Source: Earliella scabrosa (Eukaryota > Basidiomycota > Agaricomycetes > Polyporales > Polyporaceae). From it: DNA of 64,000 nt. Below the pieces are notes generated by a model, which was not told the origin of the DNA, made no database searches, and saw nothing but the letters and a program-made list of their open reading frames with translations. Positions within the stretch are counted from its first letter, which is position 1, and the number at the start of each line of letters is the position of its first letter. This document shows, one piece after another, positions 36,958 through 49,293 of the stretch. Made by a program: the position numbers and the translations under genes. The DNA is taken from contig JABYQQ010000005.1 of assembly GCA_022605405.1 (NCBI GenBank), forward strand, positions 558,001-622,000, given 5' to 3'.

Positions 36958-39642
36958 ATGGATCCTCACTCTCGTTTTTCTCACTTCAACGCTCGCCAAA
37001 CCAAGGCAGGGCCCATCGCGTCTGGCTCGCGCTACATGGATCAGCCCTCCAAGCCCCGCATCGTCCTCGACGACCTCCCAACGAAGAAGGGTCCCAAGAC
37101 TCCCACCACTCCCAAGCGGTCCTCATCAGTCTCCTCTTCATCGACCCTCTATGCGGATCGTCCCACCGTCACAAACTCTAGGGTCAAACAAGGTGCGTAT
37201 CACTCTCAGCCACCCGAAATGCATATGTAACCTATTGCACAGATGAGCAGTACCGGAAGGACATGCATCTTGCCTTCGTGAACAACGCTTTGCAGATGAA
37301 GGCTATGGTGCGCACACAACCATGCTATGCCAACCCTCTCTCATGTGTTTGTGTATCAGGGCATCAGTGATGCGTTCGACGAGCTCGTCGATCAATTCAA
37401 TCCGCGCAAGATCACTAAGGTCACCCCGGACGCACCTTCTCCTGCTCCTCAGCTTCGTCTGTGGATCCTTGCACTCTCCCATGTTGTCTCTCGTCTGGAG
37501 CGGGTGCATTCTGCGCTTGTGGAGGCGATTGTCAACATGCCCTGGACTACCATGGATACAAGCTTCGTCAAGTCCTACACCAACTTCATAGGCATGCTGG
37601 TTAGCGCAAGGCCAGAGTATCTGTCGGTTGTGTTGGGCAGGGTGGCGCAGGGGCTCACATATCGTATGTCCGTTTCCAAAGCTGCCCTGCTCTTGTGTTC
37701 ACCCAATTGCAGACTCCGGTCTCCAAGCACTCGACTCAGGCTTACCCGAGAGCTCGTCAAAGCCGCTCACTCGCCGTCTAGTATACGATCGCATTCACTA
37801 TCTCCTGCGACATCTGATAGCCCTCGTACCCACGTGTCCATCTACCCTACACCCTTTGCTTTCCCGCAATTTCCCGCACAAGCGACAGAATCTGGTCGCT
37901 CAGGTGACCTACATCCGGAATTTGCTGCGTGTGACAGAATATTGTCCGGAGATTGCAGATCGTATTCTCGCTCTAGTCTTCGACCGCGCTATCCAGATAG
38001 ACGTAAGTGCCGTATACAGTGTCACCACAGAATGAGCCCTCTTACAGCGTCGTACAGGTCGAGATTCAAGTGGAATTGGAGGAGCTCGAGGAGCATCTGG
38101 AGTCGGAGGAACAGGGCGCGATGTTCGACATAGATCCATTCGATACTGTAGTCGGTCAGGAGGGCGAAGATAGTGATTCCGAAGGAGAGGACGATGATGA
38201 CGAGGGAGACAACCTCAGCGACCTATCTTCTGACGCCGGTGGGGACCCGGACGATGACGAGGACCAGGAGGACGTCGCGACCGACTTCAAGCACATCCAA
38301 GACATGGTCAACAAGCTCGATTCCATTCTCAAAGTCATTTTCGACCACTTCAACCAGTCACACGCCGCGCACGATCCTGTCCTTGCACCCCTCCCATCCA
38401 CGCCATCCTCACGCCCCGATTCCCCTGGCCTCCTGACACCGTCCGTCGAGCACCCGCGCCCACTCTCCCCGACCACGATCGAAGAAGGCAAAACACTCCG
38501 CCGCGCACAGTTCCACACCCTCCTATCCATATTCGACCGCACGATCCTGCGCACGTTCAAATCACGCTACACCCAATTCGTCGTCTTCTGGTACTCCTCG
38601 CTCGACCCCGAGTTCGCGGATCTCTTCCAGGGCATGCTCGTTTCCAAATCCCTGCTCGAGGAGGACCAGCCCGCGGTGACGCGCGCCGCCGCGGCGAGCT
38701 ACATCGCGAGCTTCGTGTCCCGTGCGCAGTTCGTCGACCGCGAGGGCGCGCGCCGCGTCGTCTCCGTGCTCTGCAACTTCCTCCGCGCGCGGCTCGACGT
38801 GTTCGACGCGACTATGCAGATGGCACAGCTGCCCGGGAACGCGAGCGGGGCCAACGCGGGGCTGAGTCTGAACACCGCCCAGCACAGCGTGTTCTACGCC
38901 GTCGCGCAGGCCGTGTTCCTCATCTTCTGCTTCCGCTGGCGGGACCTGCTCGAGGACCAGGAGGACGTGGACGAGTTCGCGCCCGCGCACGGGCCCGCGA
39001 AGAAGTGGATGCCCGAGCTCGGCGTCGTCCAGCGCGTCGTCACGTCCGAGCTGAACCCGCTCAAGGTGCGCTCTCATCCCAACTCATTCTCGTTTATGCG
39101 TGCGTCCGTGTTCTCACTGCTGACACATCGTCATTCCGGCAACGCAGATATGCTCGTCGAACGTGGTGATGCAGTTCGCGCGCGTCGCGCATGCGACCGG
39201 CTTCGTCTACTGCTACTCGATTATGGACGCGAACCGCCGCTCCGACTACGCCCCGCCCGAGCCCCAACGGTCACAGAAGCGGAGCGCGCTCGTGCTCGAG
39301 CACGCGATGACGGCCGAGCTCAACACGTTCTTCCCCTTTGACCCGTACAAGCTCCCCCGTTCGGGCTCCTACATCCAAGGCGTGTACCGCGAGTGGTCGT
39401 CTGTCGCGATCGACGAAGATGAAGAGGACGAGAGCGAGGAAGAGGATGAAGATGGAGAGGATGGAGAGGACGGAGAGGATGGAGATGCGGCGGGGTCTTC
39501 TCCGGTGGGCATCTTCATCAACGGTGCGCGGGCAGCATCGCACCCCGACGAAACCGAAGGCCTTGGAGAGTCGTTTGGAGGGATGAGCATCAGTCCCGCG
39601 CGGCCTGAACACCTCCAACAAAGTCGGGTGATTGTTGTATGA
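36958..39642 (+). CDS. RRN3: RNA polymerase I transcription factor Rrn3 (TIF-IA)
   Basis: Bridges RNA polymerase I to the rDNA core-promoter factors, coupling rRNA synthesis to growth; acts in the nucleolus. The start at 36958 (MDPHSRFSHFN) opens a basic Ser/Pro-rich N terminus. The HEAT-like core follows: LRLWILALSHVVSRLERVHS (37455), FVKSYTNFIGMLVSARPEYL, VYDRIHYLLRHLIALVPTCP (37785), NFPHKRQNLVAQVTYIRNLL and CPEIADRILALVFDRAIQID. After an acidic insert (38160-38290) come YTQFVVFWYSSLDPEFADLF, PAVTRAAAASYIASFVSRAQ and AVFLIFCFRWRDLLE, then LNTFFPFDPYKLPRS near the C terminus, all typical of Rrn3. The tail has a Glu/Asp-rich run with a GGAGAGGAY repeat (39450-39485). Small introns follow normal rules; about 770 residues. 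Confidence 0.93.
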
Positions 39643-40038
39643 ATGGTGGCCGTCGTTGCACAGGGTGCATTGATGCATGGCGCACCGCCAAAATTGTTGT
39701 TTTGCTGCTCACATGTAGTAGTGCTCTGTTGCTGTCTCGTATGCTCTGAATGTGGATCGCTGTGTACGTATCTTCGCCAAGGGTGATCTGAATGCAAAGA
39801 TGTCTCCAGGGGGTGCGTGTATTCTGGAGGGGTATCGACGCGTCGTCTAACAAGGTGCAAGTGTAGGTGCGAATGCGACTAGATGTACAAGTGCAAAGAG
39901 CCAGCGGTACAGCGCAAAGCAAGTAGAAGACAACAAACAAGCGAGGTGACTATATGAGATCGTGCTCGGTCCGAGTCCAGGGTCCTGAGGCCTGAGGCTC
40001 AAAGATTAGGTCTGTGTGCGTCTATGCTTCAAAGTGTA
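39643..40038. other. Convergent intergenic region RRN3 / PAH1
   Basis: 396 bp between facing stops, T/G-rich. The minus-strand open frames overlapping it are antisense to RRN3 or its 3' region. Nothing else seen. Confidence 0.55.
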
Positions 40039-43000
40039 TCATATGTAGTCCACGTTCTTCATCTCACCCGCCGCAAAGATCGCCTCGTCGAACGCTTCGT
40101 CTGGAACCTCCTCTTCGCCCTCGTTCTCGCCCTCGTACCCGTGGTCTTCATCCTCCTCGTCATCCTCCCCAAACACCATCTCGTCGTCCGACCCCAGCTG
40201 CGAGCCGGGCAGCGAACCGGGCATGCTCGCGACGCTACGCCTCCGCTGCCGCCTCCGCCGCGCCTTCTCGACGTCGTCCTCGTCCTCGTCGTACTCCGAG
40301 TCCGAGTCGTGCAGCGTCGGCGAGCTCGAGCGCGGGCTTCCGGCCGTGGACGACGACGACGTGAAGGTCGCAAGCGTGTTGCTCAGCCGCTCGAACGACG
40401 ACATCTGCCGGAGACGCAGCTCGTTCCCGTCCGCGTCGCGCTTCTCTGGCACACTCTCGGTGGCGGGCGGGGGGAGCGCAAACGACGACCTCGTGGACTG
40501 CCGGCTGCCGACGAGGCTGAAGTTGCGGATGCGCGCGAACGCGCTCTGGTTGGACGTGTCGGACCGTGCGCTGAGCGCTGGGGATGGCGGGGAGAGATCC
40601 GGGAGAGGGAACTCCTGCATGGGTGCCTTCCAGTAGTTGAAGTCGGTGTACTCCGATGCCCATTTGCGATTGATGGGAGGGAACATTTGGTCGACGAGGT
40701 CGGTCATATGGATGTATGACGACTTGTACCCAGCCAGCTCGAGGAGCTCCATCTTGACCTCGCCAGTGGAGTCGATGGTGAAGATACGAGAGCTAGGCAC
40801 GCTAACGCTCCGGTACGACAGAGCATCAGTAATGCGGTTACCGAAGCCGGCATAGAAAGGGTTGTGTGCGGGACCACCGAAGAGTTTCTGGATGTCACGC
40901 AGACATGCCATCTTGAACACTTCGGGTTTGCGCATGATGACCTCACTAATCGGCTGGTCAGTAAGGTGAAGTGCATATACTAGTAGCCAGACATTACCGA
41001 TGCAAAGACGCCATCAAGCGGTCTGGGCTCATAATGACAGGGCCTTCCGGCAGCTGGTAGTCGTTCTGCTTGATACCCTTGAGGTACTCCCGAGTAGAAT
41101 CGGCCTGTCCGATGGCGCGGGATGTCAAGTAGAGGATCTTGTAGCCGTTGCGACAGATGTCGGTGTACAGCTTGGCGACACCAACATGTGTCCAGTCACG
41201 ACCAATCATAGTGAAGACGTGTCCTAGAGCATCCGACCTAAGGAGTGAAACATCAGCGTCACCCCTCCTGGACAGGCACTACATCATGCGACTCACTTCG
41301 TGATGGTTCCGTCGATATCCGAAACAACGACCGAGTCCGTGTAGTCCCAAACAAACAACCTCGCGGAACACGCAGCCACCCCTGTTGCAGATAATGAGAA
41401 CGTCACCGAGTTGGCACCAGGTTTGAGGTCCAACGATTTCTACATCATCCTCAGCATGTCACTTCTCAGGAAGATCTCTGATTGACGTACCAATTGGTCA
41501 GAGGTCAGTCGAAGCGTCTTCGCGAACCGCTTCGACTCGTGTATTGTTGGAGGAGCATCCAACGGCAACGACGTGTTGCTCTGAGACACAGGCACAGGCG
41601 GAGCAGATGCGGAGGTTGCTGTTCGGCGTATAGGAACCGCATCCACTGTCGAGATCCCCGCTGCCGTCAATTTGGTCTGCATTGATAGTGAGAACGGAGA
41701 TGGAGAGCAGTTGGCAGCCTCCTACCTCAGCGATAGCAGACGGGTCGGAAGCGGTGTGTCCGATATCCGGACGGGCACCCTCTGCTCTCCGGCTACGGCT
41801 CCACCAGCGGGTCCACGAAGACGAGGATGGCGTGCGAGGGTCTTTCGTGGCCCCATCCACCATACTGACGGAGGAGTCGGTCACGGTACGCTTGAAGCGT
41901 CGGGCTGAATCCAACTCGTCCTCCGACTTGACAGACTCATCTTCCGAGAGTGGTTGTGGAGACACTGGACGAGAAGAAACTAACGACTGCATGTCGTGCA
42001 GCGCCGCTTCTCGCCAGGTTACAAGGGCCTCCATGAGCGGCGACCCGTCTTGTCGTCTAAGGTACCTATTGACGGACATGTTAGCAAGGGTCCTGGTGGA
42101 CTGAGGTCAAGGACACAGACTTGTCACCCGCCCATCGTAGAACAAGGTCAGGATCCCTCACGATGCTCTCATCGTTGAGGAAGCGATCAAAGTCCACCTT
42201 CCCCTGCTCGAAGCATTGATAGTCTTCCACTTCGTCTTCCCCACCCAGCGAGCCAGCGTGCAGCTTCTTGCCCTCCAATGTATCCGGCGAAACAACAGCC
42301 AGTTCGAACTCAACTGTCCGACCTTCAATGAACACCCTATACCGCGTCCGGTCGTTCTTGTCGACGGTTAGTCGTCCACCTAAGCCATATGACGCTGCCC
42401 CGTCGGAATCGAGAACACTTTCGCGCTCCACAACAGCCGCGCGGGTACGCGAATGCTGCATGTCGGGCTCCTCGGAGAGCATGCGACCCTTCCCCTTCGG
42501 CGGAGTGAGGTCGGCTGATGTGCCAGGCAGATGTCCATGTGGATGAACATGTGCAAACGTCGCACGAATGGGCGTCTTCTGCGGGAAGTTGCCCCAGTCC
42601 CATGTGTACTCCTCGGCCTCTGGTGGGTGTATTGAGGGTAAGGACGGAAGATGTACTCGACCTTCGGTGTTCGACGGGGTTCGCGTTGCAGCCACGGAGA
42701 CGGCATGCCGAGGGGGAGAATTCGATCCATAATCCTCGTCATAGTCTGGTGGAGGTTCAGAGGTAGCGCGGGGAAAGGGGACCATGGACGCAGTCTCGGG
42801 AGGTGGAGAGGGTGTCCCTGCAGCGATCGCATGAATATGACAACGAAGGCAACAGGTTTGATATAGTTCTGCTTACTGGAGGGTCCGGGTGTCCTGTCTT
42901 GACTGGAGGACTCGAGAGGAGAGTGACCTCTTGTTCTGGTCGAGGAAGACCTCAATGTCGCATCTGAAGCTTCACGCCCATGGGCATTTGAATGGTATCC

Positions 43001-43979
43001 TTCGACATCGAAGACCATGCCTTCCAACGCACATTCAGGCTATGTTCCAAAGTTGATGAAGGTCTCGACTCACTGTCCGTATACCTAACATCTGGTTCAT
43101 GCACCTGTTCTCGCTCTCCCGCAGGCAATATCTCGTCTCCCTTCTCCGCGGTTGGGAAGCGAATACTCGGAGCTGCGCTAGCCTTATCTTGTAGGAACTC
43201 ACGCTCGTCCTGCTCCGTCTGCTTCAGGGCCTCGAGCACTGTCTTGTCCTTCAACTTGTCCATCTCCGCCCTCTCCGTCTCCTTCGCGATCCCAATCATG
43301 GCTTTGCCCAGCTGTGCCGTTCGGGAGAGGATGCCAGGGCCAGATTTGCCATCTTGAGATGACCTGCGAGAATGTGACGGCGGAGAAGGGGTGCCCTCGC
43401 GAGACTGGCCATCGGCCGTCGCGTTGAGGTCGAGGAAGTCGGGCTCTTGACTACTCCCCGCAGAGTCTTTGACAGGCGGGGAAGCTGGCCCAGCGCCGAA
43501 TCGGCCTGTTTCTTGAGAACGAGCGTTCGTCTCGCCGGGTTTCGTCGCCTCAAGAATGGGACTAGTAACGAGGCTCTCCGGGATTTCTTCCTCGGTCTCG
43601 AAGACAAAGAAGGCCTCTCCAGCCTCTCCGATCTTCATCGAAAAGGGCACGAGCTGTCCGTTAACGAACACATCGACCTGCGTGGGCGCCCACATGAGAC
43701 CGATTGGACTGAGGATAGCAGGGAGTATATGCGCACCTTCTTGTCCTGGGGGCGCAACACCTGCCATTTGCCAAAGCGCACATGAAAGGGGGAGCAAACA
43801 AGCTCGGTCTCGTCGTCTGACAACGGAGCTGTGGGCCTCTCTGTGGGGTGTTCAGGCAGATGCTTGGGTCTGCGAACGACGATGACGTCGATGGCGCCAG
43901 TGAGGGTGGAGGGGTTGAGGTCCTTGTAGTATTGATAGGGCGCGCTGATGGCGCTGACCGCCCCGCGCAGGTAGTTCAT
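40039..43979 (-). CDS. PAH1: Lipin-type phosphatidate phosphatase Pah1/Ned1
   Basis: Mg2+-dependent phosphatidate phosphatase that makes diacylglycerol for triacylglycerol and phospholipid synthesis and limits nuclear-membrane growth. The N-lip domain starts at 43979 (MNYLRGAVSAISAPYQYYKD) and includes SPFHVRFGKWQVLRP and VDVFVNGQLVPFSMKIGEAG with GEAFFVFE. A long Ser/Pro-rich regulatory middle follows. The HAD catalytic domain carries DSVVVSDIDGTITK (DxDGT, near 41320, followed by an intron), then GHVFTMIGRDWTHVGVAKLY, NGYKILYLTSRAIGQAD, QLPEGPVIMSPDRLMASLHR, and KPEVFKMACLRDIQKLFGG with FYAGFGNRITDALSY. The C-terminal tail is acidic (VFGEDDEEDEDHGYEGENEG), as in fungal Pah1, where it helps Nem1-Spo7 recruitment. 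Roughly 1,150 residues; no disruption seen. Confidence 0.94.
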
Positions 43980-44506
43980 CGCGTGCGACGACGGTGAGAG
44001 GGACGTGGACGGTAGGGAAGGTGCAGCAAGCCGCTGGATGGGGACAACTCTCGTCCTCTACCCCAGCCAAAATGAAATGGGCGCCGGGCGATCCTCACAC
44101 ACGTGATAACGCCCATGGACCGCCGAGGAGAGTTTGCAAGCATAGACGGACGGCGAGGAGGTGCGGCGGCAGCAGGACGACGTCAGAGTAGAGTAAGACT
44201 TCGCTCATCCTCCGCGTGCTCCCTTAAGCTTGCGAGTATCTCACATACCACTGCCGCACGCGAGGAGCACCACGCACCGGGTGTTCGATCACGACGACGT
44301 TCTATCTAGTAAGTAGTACTTGCATCGGCCAAACACGCTGATCACTGACAATACGCTTTGGGACAGATCGACATACCCCAGCACAGTCACTCATGGCGAC
44401 ACTACGTACATACGGTTTGGCGCCACGTAATTCGGGGGGCAGCACGACCACGGTGAATGCGAAGAAGCGAATGCAACATTGATTGTCACGAATACATGGT
44501 GCATCA
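43980..44506. other. Tandem intergenic region PAH1 / NDUFB9
   Basis: About 527 bp. It contains the PAH1 promoter and the 3' untranslated region of the complex I gene. Plus-strand frames 43994-44191 and 44103-44309 show no motif. Nothing further supported. Confidence 0.5.
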
Positions 44507-45100
44507 TCAATGACCTGCTCGGCCGTGCTCCTCGTTGAACTTCTCGTGCTCGAACAATGGGCCAACAGGAGGCTGAACAGAAAAGGTGAGTGGCCGATAG
44601 TGGTGCATCACAGTCTTCCGAACATACCGGCAGGTTGCGCTCCCTATGGTACGGTCAGACATAGTTGTGGTATCCAGCAGTGACAAGACATACCACTTCG
44701 TGCCATCCGGAGCCTCTGGGGCTGGAGAAAATGATCGTTAAACTCAGCTCCTCTCGTCAATGTGGCTACTCACGCCGGTATGGGTCGGGATGTTTCCGCG
44801 CAGCGAGGTCGGCCTCGGCCTTGGCAAATATGGTTGCGAGAGCACGAGGATCGTGAACATCTCTGCAGTTGTTGTCGAGCATTTCCAGGTGACATGGAGG
44901 ACGTGTTGGTGACCTTCGACGACCCGGAGTGTCATGGGCACGCACCTGTTCCTCTCAAACTCTGCCCGGATGGTGAGGGCGCGAGCCCTCCACAGATCCC
45001 GCTGAACGATCCAGTCTAGTTCATTCTGAAGAAAGCGCCGGTACAGAGACTTGACGTAGGACCTGTGCGCCGCGGTGAACGGCGACGGGAGGGACGACAT
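44507..45100 (-). CDS. Complex I LYR-family accessory subunit NDUFB9 (B22)
   Basis: Accessory subunit of mitochondrial NADH:ubiquinone oxidoreductase, on the membrane arm, with an LYR motif that in this family contacts acyl carrier protein. The start at 45100 gives MSSLPSPFTAAHRSYVKSLY with LYR inside KSLYRRFLQNELDWIVQRD, followed by LWRARALTIRAEFERN. Four short introns were resolved in frame, giving DVHDPRALATIFAKAEADLA, KHPDPYRPPEAPDGTKW, ERNLP, and finally PPVGPLFEHEKFNEEHG with the stop at 44507. The HPxPYxxPxxPxGTxxERN pattern is the NDUFB9 hallmark. About 118 residues, compact but normal for fungal forms. Two of the exons are under 35 nt. Divergent from the membrane-protein gene at 45486. 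Confidence 0.9.
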
Positions 45101-45485
45101 GGTATGGTGTTGGACGACCGACTTGGGCGTCAGATCTCCGTCGGGTTCAGCGCTTCGGTGCATTCGCACAGTGTGACAGAGTCACAACGTCACACTGCCG
45201 GACGCGGCCACGTGACGGACGCGCCTACACGACGTCGAGGTTAGGCGCTGTTTGGGTAGTATTTGCCCGTGTGGGCGTACACCGAGGATATTTACCACGG
45301 TTCGAGTTCGGGCTAGACGTGCGCAACCAAGACAGCGTAGGCAACGTTCCTCTCTTCACGACCTCGACTTGTTCCCTGCTCGACGGTTCCACGAAGGCCC
45401 TACGCCCACACGCTCAACGCATACGACACTCCCTCAAGACCCGCAAGACCCAAGATCCATCTACGCCTCAAGAAATCACGCCAAC
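45101..45485. promoter_or_regulatory. Divergent promoter region NDUFB9 / membrane protein
   Basis: 385 bp between divergent starts. The right-hand part (45252-45485) is stop-free in the frame of the downstream gene, but its Arg/Thr-rich reading is not protein-like and the MIPLIPT start is better, so it is taken as 5' untranslated sequence. No clear TATA box. Confidence 0.45.
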
Positions 45486-48400
45486 ATGATCCCTCTCATC
45501 CCAACGCTCGCACTTGCTTTTGTCTCCTTCATCTGCTCAGCGTTCGTAATTCTCCGCATTCTCATCCCCATCCTTCCACCCCATCCTCTCAGCCGTCGAG
45601 TCCGCCCTGTGAGTCGCACACTATCCCCCAATTGTCGTCCAAATCCAGCTGACAATGGGCAAATCCAACAGTCAGAATTTGGTCTTCCTAACTACCGGTC
45701 TATTTCTCCAGCAGACAAGAGCCACCTCTGGCTTGCTTCTTGCGACCTCCTCGCTCTCATCATCTTCACATGGCAGGCTGTCAGCGAATATCTCGGTGGG
45801 CCGTCTGGGTACACCATCATCAATGACCCCGCCGCTGCCGTTAGGCTTTGGTTCGCAATGACTCTTCGCCAGACCTGCCTTCTGGTGATCTCCGGCCTGA
45901 CCCTCCTGCACGTTCGCATGGGTCGTCCGGTCGCATTCGGAGGCAAGCATTGGATGCTTTGGGCCCCTACCCTCATCCTCGTCGCAACTTCGACCGCGCT
46001 CGCCGGCGTCCTTGCCGCGACCAGCGTCCACACGCTCTTCATCGGCCTCGTTGCCTACTCCACCACCGTGTCGATACTCAGCACGCTTGCCTTTGGCTGC
46101 CTAGTCGGCACGCTTGTCATCATCAAGCGCAACCTTGCTGCCCTCGATGACATCCGCGACCCATGGCCCCCTGCTAAGGCCGCGGTTGAGGAGAAGCCTC
46201 GCCCGAGCTTCGCGACTGAAGAGATCGAAGCGCTCAAGGACGGTTCGTCATGGATCACCTCTCGCGCGAGCTCCCGGTGCGAGAGTATCTCCGCGTTCTC
46301 GTTCTCCACGCACAAGACGCACTCGCGCGCCCCCTCCAACGCGAGCGCGCGTATGCTCCCCCACCCTGTCACGGCGTCGTACCCGTCGATTGCCCCCAAG
46401 TCGTCGTACTGGTTTAACCCGGCCACTCCCTTCGGCAGCCGCGAGTCGGTTCCCCCGGTCCCGCCCCTGCCTGCGCCGTACCGCCCGACGTCTACCACGT
46501 CTGCGCAGATCAACGATGATCCCGACCCGTTCAAGCGACAGGCACCCCGCATGGGCTCACAGTCGTCGTGGCTTACGGAGCCCTCGCAGTACCAACCGAC
46601 TCTCTCCAACTGGTCTTTCCCCACCACGCAGCCGCCCTCGCCGCCGCCCACCGCTGCGTCTCTTCCGGCGCTCGGTACCGACCTTTTGCCCTCGACCGCC
46701 GTCTCCCGTCCTATGACCCCTGCCATGGCAAGCGCGGAGGTTCTTGGGGGGTACGGGTATACTGGCAATGCTGAGGGTGCTCAAGCGGAGAAGGGGTTCA
46801 GCAGCTTCTCGTCGTCCGCTTCGAGTGACCTCGACATGACGATGTTCCGCACTGCTGGATGGCTCTCTATGATCTGGATTCCCCAGGTAAGCATAATTTC
46901 TGGCATGCTCATTGCAGCGTTCTCATTCCTCTCTCAGGCCCTCGGACTGCCGTTCCTGTTCATGGTTTCTCCTGGCTCGACCGTCAGCTCCGCGGCGTCC
47001 ATTGTGCTCATGCTGTCTGTCACGCTCTCTGCTCCCCTTCTCGCCCTCAACTTGCTCTTCCGCTCCCCCATCCCGATTCCGACGGACCTCTTCGAGACGT
47101 ACAGCGAGCCGCCCTCCGCGGTTCTGCGGGCGCCCTCCCCTCAGAGCACCGTCGCCTCTGCTTACAAGTACTCGCACGAGTACAAGCGCAGCGGCAGTGT
47201 CACTGTTGTGGAGTCGAGGCGCAGCACGGACGTCTGGCTCACCAACGGTGACGCGGTCGACGGGAAGAGCAAGGTCAGCCGCGCACTGGGCATGCTCCAG
47301 CCCAAGCCCAAGCTTGCGGTTCTCCCGCCGGAGGGTGAGAATGTCATGGACAACGAGTCTCTCACTCCGCCGCTCCCCATGCAGATGCAGCCCGAGCGAT
47401 CTCTGCCTCCGACCCCCGCGCAGAGTGAGCGCAGCGCTGAATTCGGCAGGACGCCCCGTCGCCTGCGCAAGGAGAGCAAGGCGAGCTCATACTACTCTGG
47501 CTCCTCGGACAGTGCTGCCTTCCAGACGCAGATCATGATCGCCCAGCGTCACTACTCCGCACTCGCCCAGACCATCGCCGTTCCTCCCTCGCCGACCGCG
47601 CCTGTTGCTCCCGAGCGCCGCGCATCCATGGACGATGCCGCAGCCGCCGCGAGTGGTATCGAGACCAAGTCGGTGACCCGCTCCTCGCAGCATCTCCGCG
47701 TCCGGTCTGTCTCCTCCATCACTGGCAACACCAGCGTCGACTCGCGCTTCCCGGTCAGCCCCCCGCCCGCATCTCCGCTCCCGCCCACGCCGCCGTCGGT
47801 CCGCGAGCGCAAGGCGCGTATGATGTCGCACCGCAAGTCGCACTCGCACTCGTCCTCGTCCGCCGGCTTCTCGTTCGGGCCCATCGCCGGCGACGACATG
47901 GCGGAGATCGACGCGCTCTCGGCGAAGGTCCTTCCGCTCCTCGTACCTGGTTTGACAGTTGGCGCCGACGTGCGCATCCGTGAGGATTGGACGCAGTGGA
48001 CTCGCTCCCCGCGTGAGGCGAAGGCGACCGGTACCATGAGGACCTCGAAGACCGTCCCCGTTGAACTTGGTGGCTACTCCACTGACTTCTCGTCTCCCGA
48101 TGGACACTCGACCCCGTTGGAACACGTGAAGAAGGCTGCTCCCAGGGAGAGGAAGGCGTCCGGGCACCGCCGTCAGCACTTCAGCCTGCCGAGGTATGTT
48201 TCCACTATTATTACTTGGACTGTGCGCGTACTCACACTCTTGTCGTTCTAGCCTTAGCCTCGGCAAGGATGGCGTTCACGCGCTGTCCGCCTGGTGCAAC
48301 GACCTCAACCGCGCGCTCGAGAGCAAGCTCGGCCAGTACAGCTCGAACACGGTCGACAACAGCTACCGTCGCAACACCGTCTACGGCTTCGAGGGTGAAC

Positions 48401-49293
48401 TCGTCCCCAACTCCGGCTCGCACCTCAACGTCGTCAACGAGGACGATGAGCTCCTCCGCCCTGCTTCCCCCATGGCTCCCTCTCAGCAAGATCGTCCCGT
48501 GTCCGCGAGGACCTTCGGCCCCGACTCGCTTCCAGTCCCGTCCCAGCACCACGAAGAGGACCGCGCGAGCTCGCGCCAGTCCCGCAACTCCCTTGCGACG
48601 CTGATCACCGCGCTCGACCAGGAGCTCCGCATGCCGCTCCCGCCCCCCTCCGCAACCTCCGAGGTCACGCTCTTCGACCTCGAGTTCGACCCCGAGGGCG
48701 ACGGTCCCATCGCGTCGAGCACGCCGCACGAGTCGCAGCGCACGAAGCCCAAGTCCAAGCCGCGCCACGTCCCGCCCGTGCCCCAGCTCCGCGACGGCCC
48801 CAAGCAGAGCCGCCGGTCGAGCATCCGCTACATCGTCTCGGACGAGAACGCGGTGCCCGAGTCGCCCCAGGTCGAGCACGCGCCCGCCCCGTCGGGCTTC
48901 GCGCAGTGGTCCGCTCGCGCGATCCGCCCGCTCGTGCCCAAGTCGCCGAAGAACAAGGGTAAGGGCAAGAAGGCCGCCCCGAAGCTCGCGTCCCCGCCTG
49001 GCGGCGGCCTGCGCCCGCTCTCGCTCCTCCAGGACCGTGATCTGAACCTGGAGCGGACGGAGACGAGGCCGCTCAGTGTTGGCAAGAAGAGCAAGGGCGA
49101 GGACGAGAACGCTGAGCCTGCGAGCGTTGGGAGCCTCGCGAGGATGAAGGCTGGCGCGCTGAAGCCGCTCAAGCTCGCGCGGTCGGAGACGACGAAGGAG
49201 CGCGCGAAGCTGCGCCAGAAGGAAGTCCTCCCTGACGTCGTCGTCCGCCCGCCTTCTGAGGTCGAGCGCGGTGTCCTCGGCGGATACTTCTGA
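45486..49293 (+). CDS. Large Ser/Pro-rich multi-pass membrane protein, function unknown
   Basis: Not recognised as a named family; similar basidiomycete proteins are often labelled only as proteophosphoglycan-like. The start at 45486 gives MIPLIPTLALAFVSFICSAF, a membrane segment. Further hydrophobic segments are LASCDLLALIIFTWQAV, TLRQTCLLVISGLTLLHVRM, WAPTLILVATSTALAGVLAA and TVSILSTLAFGCLVGTLVII. After a long Ser/Pro-rich cytosolic stretch come LPFLFMVSPGSTVSS and SIVLMLSVTLSAPLLALNLL. The rest, about 700 residues, is Ser/Pro/Arg-rich and probably disordered. Introns: 45609-45671 and 46887-46937 (both stop-free multiples of three), and about 48194-48250. The second half is strongly GC-rich with C/G-ending codons, unlike the DUF6533 genes. 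About 1,210 residues. Confidence 0.75.

Noticed and set aside
45252..45485. N-terminal extension of the membrane protein from an upstream ATG
   Set aside because: Reads Arg/Thr/Pro-rich without conservation features; the ATG at 45486 leads directly into a membrane helix and lies right after a Kozak-like CCAACATG.
47487..48266. 259-codon minus-strand frame
   Set aside because: Antisense to the same GC-rich membrane-protein gene, Arg/Gly-rich, no motif.
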